Made by a program: the position numbers and the translations under genes. 64,000 nt of DNA from Bacteroidales bacterium. Its GTDB lineage: Bacteria > Bacteroidota > Bacteroidia > Bacteroidales > VadinHA17. The stretch covers positions 62,001 to 126,000 of the forward strand of contig JAJFVL010000008.1 of assembly GCA_021371855.1 (NCBI GenBank). Direction: 5' to 3'. The notes below the pieces were generated by a model. That model did not search any database. It was not told the origin of the DNA and saw nothing but the letters and a program-made list of their open reading frames with translations. Shown in pieces: positions 8,604-17,314 of this stretch; position 1 is the first letter of the stretch; each line of letters begins with the position of its first letter.

Positions 8604-9599
8604 TTAATTAAGTTTCTGATCATCTGGAATAAGAATTGGTTGATCTGATGCATTTTCGTGACTTTCAGTTACAGTTAAAAGCTCATGTAATTCGGCTCCC
8701 TGATTTTCTGCCAGAACCTCCGGAACCACATGGGCTTTAACATAATCCTGTTCCATTAAAGAAGTAACACTTGCATATCTCCAGGCTTTAAGATAAAATC
8801 TTACATATATAAAAAACTGTGATAACAGGAACAGCAAAATAACACCTCCTCCCTTAACAGGAGTCCAGTTTCCTGATACAATGAAAAAAAGATATGCAAA
8901 AGCCAACTGGGCAAAAAGAATAATAATTATTAACGGAAATGAAGTAAAGAATTTCCCGAATGTTCTGCTGAAACCAAAACCTATAGCATTAAAACAGGCA
9001 GACTTTTCATTTGCCACTTGCCAGGCTCTTGCGTAATCAGCAACCAGAACCAAAATTGCCGATAATAAAAAGAATAATATTCCGCATCCTGTTTCCAAAG
9101 CAAACGCAATCGGCTCGGATATAGTCTCCGACTGGCTTATCATGCTGACCGGGATCCCAATAACAACAAATATCAGAACAAGAAACATAAGACTTATCAG
9201 CAATGAAATAACAAGAAATGACCAGAAGTTTTTTGCAGAAGAGCTGAAAAATCCGGTACCTGTAAACTCTTTTGATGTTCCTCTCAAACAGCTGAACAAT
9301 CCTCCTGCAAGAAACGCATTGATAAGCATACCCGTAAGAACAAGCATTAGTAATCCAGAAGAGAAGGATGAGAAAACAGCGCTAAGTGCTGGCCCCAGAT
9401 CGGTTACTATATCAAGATTAACTCCATCCATGAGCTTTTCTGTTGCCATGCTTTTCCCGAATGCTGAGTTCAATGACCTTTTAATCGGAAGAGCCAGAAG
9501 TGAAACGAGTATCAGTGATGCAAACCAGGTTATCAAGACTCCCTTCCATGCTTTTGCAGATTGTAAAGAACCAGATTTTATGGCATTTATAATTTTCAT
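8604..9599 (-). CDS. Multi-pass membrane protein of unknown function
   Basis: A 331-residue integral membrane protein with about six hydrophobic segments (around residues 22-42, 68-95, 122-150, 168-192, 218-240 and 250-270). The soluble C-terminal tail of about 50 residues is acidic. The layout (long amphipathic start, glycine-rich membrane segments) is like the DUF4013/glycerophosphoryl-diester-phosphodiesterase-type membrane families, but I cannot assign it firmly. It lies 12 bp downstream of the M1 peptidase gene on the same strand, so the two are probably co-transcribed. Confidence 0.75.
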   Translation of the reverse strand: MKIINAIKSGSLQSAKAWKGVLITWFASLILVSLLALPIKRSLNSAFGKSMATEKLMDGVNLDIVTDLGPALSAVFSSFSSGLLMLVLTGMLINAFLAGGLFSCLRGTSKEFTGTGFFSSSAKNFWSFLVISLLISLMFLVLIFVVIGIPVSMISQSETISEPIAFALETGCGILFFLLSAILVLVADYARAWQVANEKSACFNAIGFGFSRTFGKFFTSFPLIIIILFAQLAFAYLFFIVSGNWTPVKGGGVILLFLLSQFFIYVRFYLKAWRYASVTSLMEQDYVKAHVVPEVLAENQGAELHELLTVTESHENASDQPILIPDDQKLN

Positions 9600-9611
9600 G
9601 ATTTTAATAAT

Positions 9612-11588
9612 TTACAATGTGACAATACTGATAAAAAATTGCATGAAAGAAGTAAATTTGTTTGTAAACCTTCTGACAGGAACATTGTTACGAACTTCTG
9701 CCAATGAATTGTTAATAAAGTTCACATCCATCCTTATCTTATACTCAGGATCAATTTTAACCCAATCGATTTTACGGTTTCCCGTGTATTCAAAATCTTT
9801 GTATCTGCTTTTCCCGTTCCATGACTCAAGTACTTCATCTCCATTGTCAAAATGAACCAGGACATCAATTGGGAGCATAACCTCTCCTATTCTTTCAAGT
9901 TCCGCAACCGAGTTGTAGGTATGTATACGTAAAGATGGCTTATTATCAACCGAATCGTTTTTTACCTGTTTGTCGTCATCAAGGTGCAAATCGGTATTTT
10001 TTATGCCTGATACTTTATAATCGCATAGCCCGGTTCCATAGAGTGTCTGATCAAAGAACCAGTTCATGTCAGGTCCAAACTTATCTCCATGTTCTCTTTT
10101 AACCACTTCATTAACAACCTTTACAAAATCTTTACCTGAAGGGTGTTTGAAGGCCCATTGTTTATAGTATTCCCTGAATACTTCGTTTGTCGTCTCCTCC
10201 CCTATTATTCCCATCATCGTATTAAGACAGAGAGCAGCTTTGTTATACGACATTGTGCCGTAAGTATTGTGAGGGTAATTCCACGAATATTCATTATTGC
10301 TGGTTACCTGCCTTCCGTCCATATGTACATATGAAATTCGCGCTACGGTCTTATCTGAAACCTTAAGGAACGGGAAATCCAACATACCGGAATTTTCTCC
10401 ATAGTAATGATCCATGATCCGTTCTTCAAGAAATGAATTGACACCTTCATCCAGCCATGGTTCCTCGAACTCATTGCTTGCCAGTATACCCATAAAATAT
10501 GCATGTCCGAATTCATGTACAGTGACCATTTCGGGTATATGTACCGACATTGGCATCTTATAGACTGATTCTGAAGTAAACAGAGTTGTGTATTCCATAC
10601 CGCCGGAACCACTTCCTTTTGCAGGAGGATCAACAAAAGTAAGGTATGGCCATGGATAGGGACCTACATTTTTTGTAAAATATTCCAATGCATGTTTTAC
10701 TGCAGTAAACTGTCTTCCAACCTGATTAGTTCTGTCTTTGGGAATAAGAAGGGTTATTTTTACATGTTCCCACTGATCGGTAAAAACAGCATATCCGGGC
10801 CAGGCTGTCCATGCAAAATCAACAATATCTTCAGCACGGTATGTGAGTGTTTTGTCTTTTTCGCTGTTCTCTGTACCAGCTTCACTCATTAACATTCCTC
10901 CTGTTCCTACAACATATTCTTTCGGGACAGTAATTCTGACATCATAAACACTATGGTTTGAGTAAAACTCAGAATTTTCATGGAACTGGTGGCAATTCCA
11001 GCTCCCTTTTGTCGCGTAACGCATACCGGCAGGCTCGTATACTCCGAATTTAGGAAACCACTGGCCAACAAAATAAAAATCATCAGTATAACCTGTTCTT
11101 CTTATTCTGCCCGGAAGTTTTGTTTCAAAATTCACCTTTATAAAGACAGTGTCACCAGGCCCGGCTGCATGCGGAAGTGATATTTTTAATACAGTACTAT
11201 CGTCAGTGTTGCCATCATCAGGACTTATATACTGTGCTCCCTGCATCAAATCCAAACCATTCTTATCTGTAAAAGATCTGATTTCAATCCATCCGTTATC
11301 GGAGCTGTCAGAAGTCCTTAAAGAAGCTGATTCGCTTCTCAGTGTTGTTTTATTGCTTTTAAATGCATTCATATACATATGTAACTGTATATCAGGAACA
11401 ACATCAGTGGATTTATTTACCCAGAAAGCATCTATTGTTCCCGTAACGGTTTTCCCTACGGTATTAAGTTTTGCATCAATTTTGTATCCGGTAATCCGGT
11501 CACTATAAGGTTTGTCAAGAACCATCTGTGCAGATATCAGCTGCAAATAGAACAAAAGTCCAACAGAAAGCACCGCTAGTTTTCTCAT
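9612..11588 (-). CDS. Secreted M1-family zinc metallopeptidase
   Basis: A 658-residue exported metallopeptidase with an N-terminal signal peptide (about residues 1-20). It carries the M1 signature: GGMEYTT (residues 329-335, equivalent to GAMEN for substrate amino-terminus binding), HEFGH with His358/Glu359/His362, and the third zinc ligand Glu381 eighteen residues later. A C-terminal region of about 100 residues resembles the beta-type tail found in Bacteroidota homologues. Expected role: aminopeptidase activity on peptides in the periplasm or at the surface. It is first in a two-gene unit with the membrane protein downstream. Confidence 0.88.
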   Translation of the reverse strand: MRKLAVLSVGLLFYLQLISAQMVLDKPYSDRITGYKIDAKLNTVGKTVTGTIDAFWVNKSTDVVPDIQLHMYMNAFKSNKTTLRSESASLRTSDSSDNGWIEIRSFTDKNGLDLMQGAQYISPDDGNTDDSTVLKISLPHAAGPGDTVFIKVNFETKLPGRIRRTGYTDDFYFVGQWFPKFGVYEPAGMRYATKGSWNCHQFHENSEFYSNHSVYDVRITVPKEYVVGTGGMLMSEAGTENSEKDKTLTYRAEDIVDFAWTAWPGYAVFTDQWEHVKITLLIPKDRTNQVGRQFTAVKHALEYFTKNVGPYPWPYLTFVDPPAKGSGSGGMEYTTLFTSESVYKMPMSVHIPEMVTVHEFGHAYFMGILASNEFEEPWLDEGVNSFLEERIMDHYYGENSGMLDFPFLKVSDKTVARISYVHMDGRQVTSNNEYSWNYPHNTYGTMSYNKAALCLNTMMGIIGEETTNEVFREYYKQWAFKHPSGKDFVKVVNEVVKREHGDKFGPDMNWFFDQTLYGTGLCDYKVSGIKNTDLHLDDDKQVKNDSVDNKPSLRIHTYNSVAELERIGEVMLPIDVLVHFDNGDEVLESWNGKSRYKDFEYTGNRKIDWVKIDPEYKIRMDVNFINNSLAEVRNNVPVRRFTNKFTSFMQFFISIVTL

Positions 11589-11827
11589 AAAATGAAGATA
11601 ATTGTTATTTCAGAAAAATAATTTTTCAAAGAGATGAATAATTTTTTAAAGTTATGTTACACTTTTGAAACCAGAAACTAAAAATTGTAAAAAAAATATT
11701 TTGGAATCTGTCTGGTTTTGGCTGTCATAGAGTTCAGGGAACCAATTGATTAAAAAACTCATAAAAATGAAAATTATTTTTAAAAACATAGCAGGTTTCC
11801 GAAATTAATTTATTTAAATCTTGTTTA

Positions 11828-11835
11828 TATTTTTG
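11828..11835 (+). promoter_or_regulatory. -7 box upstream of the VirJ/AcvB-like gene
   Basis: TATTTTTG matches TAnnTTTG exactly. Transcription would start near 11840, past the most upstream ATG (11839). This supports the ATG at 11884 as the true start. No clear -33 element at the usual spacing. Confidence 0.5.
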
Positions 11836-11883
11836 TAAATGTCAAATAAATACCCTGTCATAATTCAGTTCAGGAATCAAATA

Positions 11884-12573
11884 ATGAAAGCTTCATTAAC
11901 ATTTGTTCTGATATTCATAGCAGTAACCGCATTTGCAAATCAACCTGATTATAATCAGGTGAACGGATTGCCCTATCATTTAACATATGTCAAAAACGAT
12001 AGTATAAAAGCTTTAGTATTTTTTATTACGGGTGATGGTGGATACACCAGTTTTGATCAGTCGGTTTGTAATGAATTTGCAAAGAAGGGTTATCCGGTAA
12101 TCGGACTGGATGCACGAAAATATTTTTGGAATGGGAAAAATGCATCAGAGGTTGTTGCAGATGTTCAGAAGCTTTTAACATACTATGTAAATTTATGGCA
12201 CAAGTCTGAATATATTTTTGTGGGATATTCATTTGGTGCAGATGCCATTCCTGTAATTGTAAACCGTCTGGAAGCATCATATAAACAACATACCAAGATT
12301 GTAGGACTTTTGTCTCCTTCCACCTCGGCAGACCTGGAGATCCATATCAGCGACATGTTAAGTCTAAGGGTTAAGCCGGAACAGTTTGATGTAGCCCAAG
12401 AACTAAACAGGCTTTCATTTGCACGAACGGTTTGTATTTATGGTGACGATGAAAAGGAAGTGATTAGAAATGAAATTTCTAATCCCAAAGTTGCATTTGT
12501 TACTGTAAAAGGCGGACATCATTTTGAAAGAAATTATATTAAATTAGCTGAATTGGTTTTACAGAAAAAGTAA
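11884..12573 (+). CDS. VirJ/AcvB-domain alpha/beta hydrolase
   Basis: A 229-residue exported protein of the bacterial virulence (VirJ/AcvB) family, an alpha/beta hydrolase relative. A signal peptide covers residues 1-20. Motifs seen: ITGDGGY at the oxyanion side, GYSFGADAIP (nucleophile-elbow GxSxG), and a late GGHHFERNY with the candidate catalytic His. In Agrobacterium and Rhizobium, AcvB homologues hydrolyse lysyl-phosphatidylglycerol in the periplasm and pair with an MprF/LpiA synthase. The gene 21 bp downstream encodes that synthase. The start at 11884 gives a proper signal peptide and follows the -7 box; an upstream ATG at 11839 is less likely. Function is inferred from family and neighbour. 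Confidence 0.82.
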   Translation: MKASLTFVLIFIAVTAFANQPDYNQVNGLPYHLTYVKNDSIKALVFFITGDGGYTSFDQSVCNEFAKKGYPVIGLDARKYFWNGKNASEVVADVQKLLTYYVNLWHKSEYIFVGYSFGADAIPVIVNRLEASYKQHTKIVGLLSPSTSADLEIHISDMLSLRVKPEQFDVAQELNRLSFARTVCIYGDDEKEVIRNEISNPKVAFVTVKGGHHFERNYIKLAELVLQKK

Positions 12574-12594
12574 AAACGTTACTGGCATAATACT

Positions 12595-15183
12595 ATGAAT
12601 CAAGCCAAATCATTCATATCGAAACTACTTTACAATAAATTTACCTGGCAGCTCATATTTTCCACATTTCTTATTGGAATGGCTCTCTTTTTCATACGCC
12701 ACGAAAACATCGAACTTTCAGGAATAAAAGATCAATTAGCCAGCAGCAACCCATGGTTTGTCGCATTGGGCATCTTTGTGACATGTGTTTACATAGTATT
12801 TCAGGCGCAGATGTATATACATAGTTATAAGTCCATGGGGATAAATATCCCATTGAAAGCAGCACTCCGGTTATTCCTGAAACGCAATTTCATAAGTGTA
12901 TTCCTACCGGCAGGAGGATTCTCTTCGCTGGCTTTTTTTTCCGGTGAAATTGAAAACAGAGGCGCCAGCAAGTCTCAGATACATTTGGCTTCAACTTTTT
13001 TCGCATTCTTCAGCATCTTGTCAGTGGTGATAATAGCTTTCCCAATTTTTGGTTTTGCTCTTCTTCGCTACAATTTACAAAATGCAGAATTAATTGGTTT
13101 TATTATTCTTATACTGATTTTTATTAAGTTATTCCTCTTAATATATTCCGTATCGAAAAAGGGAAAAGTTTATCGATGGCTTTTAAAGGTACGTCCATCC
13201 CTAACTGTTACTCTTGATGAGATGATAAGCCAAAGTATAAATCGCAATCAGTTATGGATTACTTTATTATTCTCGATGGGCATAGAGATCCTCGGAATAA
13301 TTCATTTATACATTGCCATGCTGGCACTCGGGTTTGAGCCTTCCTGGCCAGCTGCATTCATCGGTTACATTGTGATGGTCGTTATCCTTATTGCTTCTCC
13401 TTTTCTTCGCGGATTAGGAGCAATAGAAGTCTCATTAACTTTTCTTTTAGGTCAATTCGGGTTCCCTGTTATAGCAGCTGCATCAATAACATTAATGTAC
13501 CGGTTTTTTGAATTCTGGCTCCCCCTTCTTGCCGGGATAGGAAGTTTCATCTCCCGCCGTAACAATGTCATACTTCGGATATTGCCACCGATGATAATTT
13601 TTGTCTTAGGTGTGGTAAATATTATTTCGTCAATTACCCCCGCTATACCAATCAGGTTAAAATTGGTGAATGAGTTTCTCCCATCAGCTTTAATAAGCAA
13701 CAGTAATGAGATTGTTCTGGTTGTTGGTTTGCTCCTAATAATTCTAAGTGTGTTTCTGTTGCAAGGATCAAGAAGAGCCTGGTATATCGGACTGTTTCTT
13801 ACGGGAATATCAGCATTGGGGCATTTGTTTAAGGGAGTTGATTATGAAGAAGCTATTCTTGCATTTATTGCAGCTGTATCACTCTTTTACACACGGGCTC
13901 ATTATACGCTTAAGCCTCACCGCAGACTGACACGAATCAGTTATTATGTTCTGCTATATAGTCTGGCAGCAGTGCTTCTTTATGGTATTATAGGTTTCTA
14001 TTTTATTGACAAACATCACTTTGGAGTTAATTTTGAACTATGGACTTCTGTGAAGATAACCTTTAAGATGTTCTTTTTGTTTGATGCCAGCGGCCTACAT
14101 CCGCTTACCACATTCGGACACAATTTTCTTTATTCAATCTATTTCTTAGGTGCATTGTTAGCCTGTTTTATTTTCTACAGTATTTTGAAACCCTATTTCA
14201 GCAAACCTTACAATTCGAAAGAGGACTTTGATAATGCAAAAAAAATTATCAATCGTTATGGGAATTCGCCCCTCGACTTTTTTAAAACATACCCCGATAA
14301 GTCCATTTTTTTATCGAAAGACCATGATGGCTTTGTTTCATTTAAAATGACCAGGCAATTTGCCTTTGTATTGGAAAATCCTGTATGCAAAGATGATGAA
14401 GCACTGGTAAAGATTGTACGGGATTTTGATCAATTCTGTATTGAAAACGGTTTTGTAAGTATTTATTACCGCATTCCGGAACAATCATTGGACCTGTACA
14501 AAAACCTGGGCAAAAAGAGTTTCCCGATAGGAGAAGAAGCTATCGTTGATCTCACAACGTTTACTATGGAGGGAGGTAAAATAAAACCTACAAGAAGCGC
14601 AATAAACAGGCTGACTTCCGAAGGTTTTGACATCAAAATATACCAACCACCCATTAAGGAGGGATTGCTGCAAAAACTTGAAATGGTTTCAAACAACTGG
14701 CTCTCCCATATGAATCAGAAAGAAATTGCATTTACCCAAGGTGTTTTTGACCGGGTCATTCTTAAGGGACAAACTATTATTACTGTTGAAGATAAGGAGG
14801 AAAGAGTTTATGCTTTCCTGAACTTAATACCCGACTTTGCACCTGGAGAAGGGACTTATGACCTTATCAGGAAGATTGATGATGCCCCGAATGGAGTGTT
14901 GGACCTGCTTATAGCTAAAACACTTCTTTACCTCAAGGATAAAGGATATAAATCAGCAAATTTAGGGATGGCACCGCTGTCAGGAATTGAAGGCATCAAC
15001 CTGGCAGAGAAGGCTATTAATTATGCATATGAAAATTTAAAAGCTTTCGGTCATTTCAAAGGACTAAGAAAATATAAAGAGAAATTTTTCCCATCATGGA
15101 AGAAAAAATTTCTTGTTTACAACTATGATTATAATTTATTACAAGTGCCAAATGCGCTCAGGCGGGTATCAGAAGGAAAATAA
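12595..15183 (+). CDS. mprF: Bifunctional MprF: aminoacyl-phosphatidylglycerol synthase and flippase
   Basis: An 862-residue membrane protein. Residues 1-530 contain about 12-14 membrane segments forming the flippase part (a lysylphosphatidylglycerol transporter-like region is visible to about residue 330). Residues 540-850 form the cytoplasmic synthase domain (DUF2156, GNAT-like fold). This domain transfers an amino acid, usually lysine or alanine, from tRNA to phosphatidylglycerol. Seen motifs include PTRSAINRL and the late KGLRKYKEKFFPSW. The length equals typical full-length MprF. The product makes the membrane less anionic and protects against cationic peptides. It is paired with a VirJ/AcvB-type hydrolase just upstream, suggesting synthesis and turnover from one operon. 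The amino acid used cannot be told from sequence. Confidence 0.9.
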   Translation: MNQAKSFISKLLYNKFTWQLIFSTFLIGMALFFIRHENIELSGIKDQLASSNPWFVALGIFVTCVYIVFQAQMYIHSYKSMGINIPLKAALRLFLKRNFISVFLPAGGFSSLAFFSGEIENRGASKSQIHLASTFFAFFSILSVVIIAFPIFGFALLRYNLQNAELIGFIILILIFIKLFLLIYSVSKKGKVYRWLLKVRPSLTVTLDEMISQSINRNQLWITLLFSMGIEILGIIHLYIAMLALGFEPSWPAAFIGYIVMVVILIASPFLRGLGAIEVSLTFLLGQFGFPVIAAASITLMYRFFEFWLPLLAGIGSFISRRNNVILRILPPMIIFVLGVVNIISSITPAIPIRLKLVNEFLPSALISNSNEIVLVVGLLLIILSVFLLQGSRRAWYIGLFLTGISALGHLFKGVDYEEAILAFIAAVSLFYTRAHYTLKPHRRLTRISYYVLLYSLAAVLLYGIIGFYFIDKHHFGVNFELWTSVKITFKMFFLFDASGLHPLTTFGHNFLYSIYFLGALLACFIFYSILKPYFSKPYNSKEDFDNAKKIINRYGNSPLDFFKTYPDKSIFLSKDHDGFVSFKMTRQFAFVLENPVCKDDEALVKIVRDFDQFCIENGFVSIYYRIPEQSLDLYKNLGKKSFPIGEEAIVDLTTFTMEGGKIKPTRSAINRLTSEGFDIKIYQPPIKEGLLQKLEMVSNNWLSHMNQKEIAFTQGVFDRVILKGQTIITVEDKEERVYAFLNLIPDFAPGEGTYDLIRKIDDAPNGVLDLLIAKTLLYLKDKGYKSANLGMAPLSGIEGINLAEKAINYAYENLKAFGHFKGLRKYKEKFFPSWKKKFLVYNYDYNLLQVPNALRRVSEGK

Positions 15184-15213
15184 CTAACAGTTGTGAACAA
15201 AAGTTCCAAAAAT

Positions 15214-15891
15214 TCACCCGTTTGCACTGATCATAAACAGGGATTTTTTGTTTAGAATTTCAATTTTTTTTCCCGTAAACTTAATTATTCCGTCCTTTTC
15301 AAATTCTGTTAATACGCGGCTAATACTCTCCCGGCTTGAGTCAACCAGGTTTCCAATATCTTCCTGGTTGAGTGGTATTGTAAAAATGCCGGAGTTATAA
15401 AATTTTTCAGAAAATTCCAGTAAGACATCTGCAATTTTCCCTCGGATTTGCTTTTGAGTCCTGCTGGCGCATTTATGATATAGATCCAGTTCATTCCTGC
15501 ATAATTCCAGAATTATTTCATATGAAAAATCATTATTCGAATTCAAAAGATCCCGAAATGCAGAAATATCAATAAAACAGACTTCAGCTTCTTCAATCAC
15601 AGTAACCGAATATTGATTTATTTTATCGCCAAATGTTGTCGGCAATCCGAGATAAGTCGGAGCCTTTACAATACGGACAATTTGTTCATGATATGGTCCG
15701 GCAATATGGATCTTTGCCAGGCCGCTTTGTAAATATGCAACATTTGTGGAAAATGTCCCCTGCCTGATAACTGAATCTCCCTTGTGGAATTTTAACAGAA
15801 GACAGTTATTAGATAATTTTTCTATTTGAGCATCACTTAATTTTGATGCAGCTATCGATTTAATTGTGCATATCTTACAATGGTTATTCAT
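15214..15891 (-). CDS. Crp/Fnr-family transcription regulator
   Basis: A 225-residue regulator: cyclic-nucleotide-binding-like sensor fold (about residues 20-135), dimer helix, and winged helix-turn-helix (about 150-215). The recognition helix SSRESISRVLTEF carries both the R-E...R of CRP and the E-x-x-S-R of FNR. Cysteines at 5, 8 and 29 and further ones near 105 resemble the iron-sulfur ligands of FNR-type sensors, so oxygen or redox sensing is plausible but unproven. The gene diverges from the DsrE-TusA-Hdr operon. A palindromic Crp/Fnr-type site lies in the shared upstream region, overlapping this gene's own promoter, which suggests autorepression and control of the operon. Confidence 0.9.
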   Translation of the reverse strand: MNNHCKICTIKSIAASKLSDAQIEKLSNNCLLLKFHKGDSVIRQGTFSTNVAYLQSGLAKIHIAGPYHEQIVRIVKAPTYLGLPTTFGDKINQYSVTVIEEAEVCFIDISAFRDLLNSNNDFSYEIILELCRNELDLYHKCASRTQKQIRGKIADVLLEFSEKFYNSGIFTIPLNQEDIGNLVDSSRESISRVLTEFEKDGIIKFTGKKIEILNKKSLFMISANG

Positions 15892-15895
15892 ACTA

Positions 15896-15903
15896 CAAAT
15901 ATA
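15896..15903 (-). promoter_or_regulatory. -7 box of the Crp/Fnr regulator gene
   Basis: On the minus strand this reads TATATTTG, an exact TAnnTTTG match. It lies only 5 bp before the ATG, so the mRNA would be nearly leaderless, or a slightly later start is used. Confidence 0.5.
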
Positions 15904-15911
15904 ATAAAAAA

Positions 15912-15925
15912 GTGATGTAGATCAC
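15912..15925. promoter_or_regulatory. Palindromic Crp/Fnr-type operator
   Basis: A perfect dyad GTGAT-GTAG-ATCAC, the core seen in CRP sites (GTGA-N6-TCAC) and close to FNR sites (TTGAT-N4-ATCAA). It sits about 25 bp upstream of the predicted start of the regulator transcript and about 72 bp upstream of that of the divergent operon. These positions fit repression of the regulator and class I activation of the operon. The adjacent regulator has the matching recognition helix. Confidence 0.7.
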
Positions 15926-15980
15926 AATATTATTTAATTAGTTTCACGTATATGATTCAGAATCGAATATAAGTACAAGA

Positions 15981-15988
15981 TACCTTTG
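15981..15988 (+). promoter_or_regulatory. -7 box of the DsrE-TusA-Hdr operon
   Basis: TACCTTTG matches TAnnTTTG. The -33 region is poor (TTCAG near 15956), which is what an activator-dependent promoter would show. The leader to the first ATG at 16032 would be about 40 nt. Confidence 0.5.
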
Positions 15989-16031
15989 TTAAAAAAATAA
16001 CAATTAAAATAAGTTACTTAAATTCTTCACT

Positions 16032-16598
16032 ATGGAACAGGATGTAAACAAACAAATAATTCAGTTAGAGCAACAGGTTGAAGCTCTTAAAACGAAAATC
16101 TCCAACCTTGAAAATTCAAGGAAAGATCAGTTATCAATGGCAATAGTCTCAGGCGACATGGACAAAGTGCTTGCAGCAATGGTTATATCACTCGCAGCTG
16201 CCGCAATGGATACAAAGGTGAAACTATTTTTCTCATTCTGGGCGCTGTCGGCTTTAAGGGACAACAAGAAAAAAGCAAAGGGAAAAGACCTTATTTCCAA
16301 GATGTTTGGCATAATGCTGCCAAAAGGAAAAAACAAACTGAAATTATCAAATATGAATATGGCAGGAATGGGACCTTTGATGATCAAGTCGCTGATGAAA
16401 AAGCAAGGGGTGCTTTCAATTGATCAGATGTTTAAAGAAGCTGCCGAACTTGGAATTGAGATCACAGTATGTGAGATGTCGATGAACCTTATGGGATTCA
16501 AAAAAGAAGAGATGATAGATTATCCTGGTTTAAGGTATGCCGGAGCTACAACTTTCATTTCCGATGCAGGTGAAAGCAGTATACAGCTGTTTATTTAG
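16032..16598 (+). CDS. DsrE/DsrF-like sulfur-relay protein
   Basis: A 188-residue protein. Residues 1-33 form a heptad-like coiled coil, and the remainder is a DsrE/DsrF/DrsH-like domain. It begins LSMAIVSGDMDKVLAAMVISLAAAAM and contains a conserved cysteine in EITVCEMSMNLMG (about residue 149), the usual persulfide-carrying position. Such proteins are soluble or membrane-associated and hand sulfane sulfur to or from TusA. The tusA gene follows 45 bp later, and the pair leads an operon of HdrA-type flavoproteins, matching the known co-occurrence of DsrE, TusA and Hdr in sulfur metabolism. Direction of sulfur flow cannot be told. Confidence 0.85.
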   Translation: MEQDVNKQIIQLEQQVEALKTKISNLENSRKDQLSMAIVSGDMDKVLAAMVISLAAAAMDTKVKLFFSFWALSALRDNKKKAKGKDLISKMFGIMLPKGKNKLKLSNMNMAGMGPLMIKSLMKKQGVLSIDQMFKEAAELGIEITVCEMSMNLMGFKKEEMIDYPGLRYAGATTFISDAGESSIQLFI

Positions 16599-16643
16599 AT
16601 ACTAAATTATATCATATTCAATTCAACATTTAAATTTAAACCA

Positions 16644-16895
16644 ATGACACAGGAAGAATTACAAAATTTGCAGGTTACAAAAACTGTCGATGCAAGAGGC
16701 ACAGCCTGCCCGGGACCATTATTGGAAGCTAAGAAAGCTATCGGCACTATTAAAACCGGTGATATAATGGAAGTTTTATCAGCTGACGAAGGAACAAAGG
16801 TTGATATACCGAAATGGTGTGCAAAACAGGGTCATGAATACCTGGGTACAGTAGAAGTGAGTGGTTATTTCAGGATCTTTATGAAAAAACATTAA
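16644..16895 (+). CDS. tusA: TusA-family sulfur carrier
   Basis: An 83-residue TusA/SirA-fold protein. The signature CPGP motif with the persulfide-forming Cys22 is in DARGTACPGPLLEAKKAI, and KVDIPKWCAKQGHEYLG is the typical second half. It carries sulfur as a cysteine persulfide. The genes around it (DsrE-like before, MvhD and HdrA after, 9 bp gap) suggest it delivers to or receives sulfur from the Hdr-like complex rather than serving tRNA thiolation. The extra Cys in PKWCAKQ (about residue 59) is common in Hdr-linked TusA proteins. Confidence 0.92.
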   Translation: MTQEELQNLQVTKTVDARGTACPGPLLEAKKAIGTIKTGDIMEVLSADEGTKVDIPKWCAKQGHEYLGTVEVSGYFRIFMKKH

Positions 16896-16904
16896 ACACT
16901 AAAG

Positions 16905-17312
16905 ATGGCTGATACAGGGAAGAAAAATGCCAGAATATTGGTATTCTCCACTGAAAAGATATCTGATCCCGCCATTGATATGGCGGGATTACTTAAGCTC
17001 CATTATCCGCCTACAGTTTATGCAATTTCAGTTCCATGCTCCAGCGGAGTAAAACCAAAATGGATACTACATGCCTTCGAGAAAGGGTTCGATGGAGTTT
17101 TTATAGCTGCTGATGGCAGCGACTGCCCCTATGGTGAATCGTGTACGGAAAAAACAGGGAAAATAGTAAGCACTACACATGAACTGATGAAACAGAAGAA
17201 TATCGAACCAGCCAGGTTGCGAATGGCAGCGATTTGCTCGGTATGCAGTGAGTCATTTGTTAAGCATATGAAAAGTTTTAATGAAAATTTACTTAAAATG
17301 CAAGGTGTTTAG
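16905..17312 (+). CDS. MvhD/FlpD-like iron-sulfur subunit
   Basis: A 135-residue protein of the MvhD (methyl-viologen-reducing hydrogenase delta subunit) family. Conserved cysteines occur in SVPCSSGVKP, GSDCPYGESC and AAICSVCSES, which in the family bind a 2Fe-2S cluster. MvhD-type subunits link an electron donor (hydrogenase, formate dehydrogenase or other) to HdrA. In QmoB the domain is fused to HdrA; here it is a separate gene 2 bp before an hdrA. No hydrogenase is in the window, so the partner is the HdrA/QmoC set of this operon. Confidence 0.85.
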   Translation: MADTGKKNARILVFSTEKISDPAIDMAGLLKLHYPPTVYAISVPCSSGVKPKWILHAFEKGFDGVFIAADGSDCPYGESCTEKTGKIVSTTHELMKQKNIEPARLRMAAICSVCSESFVKHMKSFNENLLKMQGV

Positions 17313-17314
17313 TT

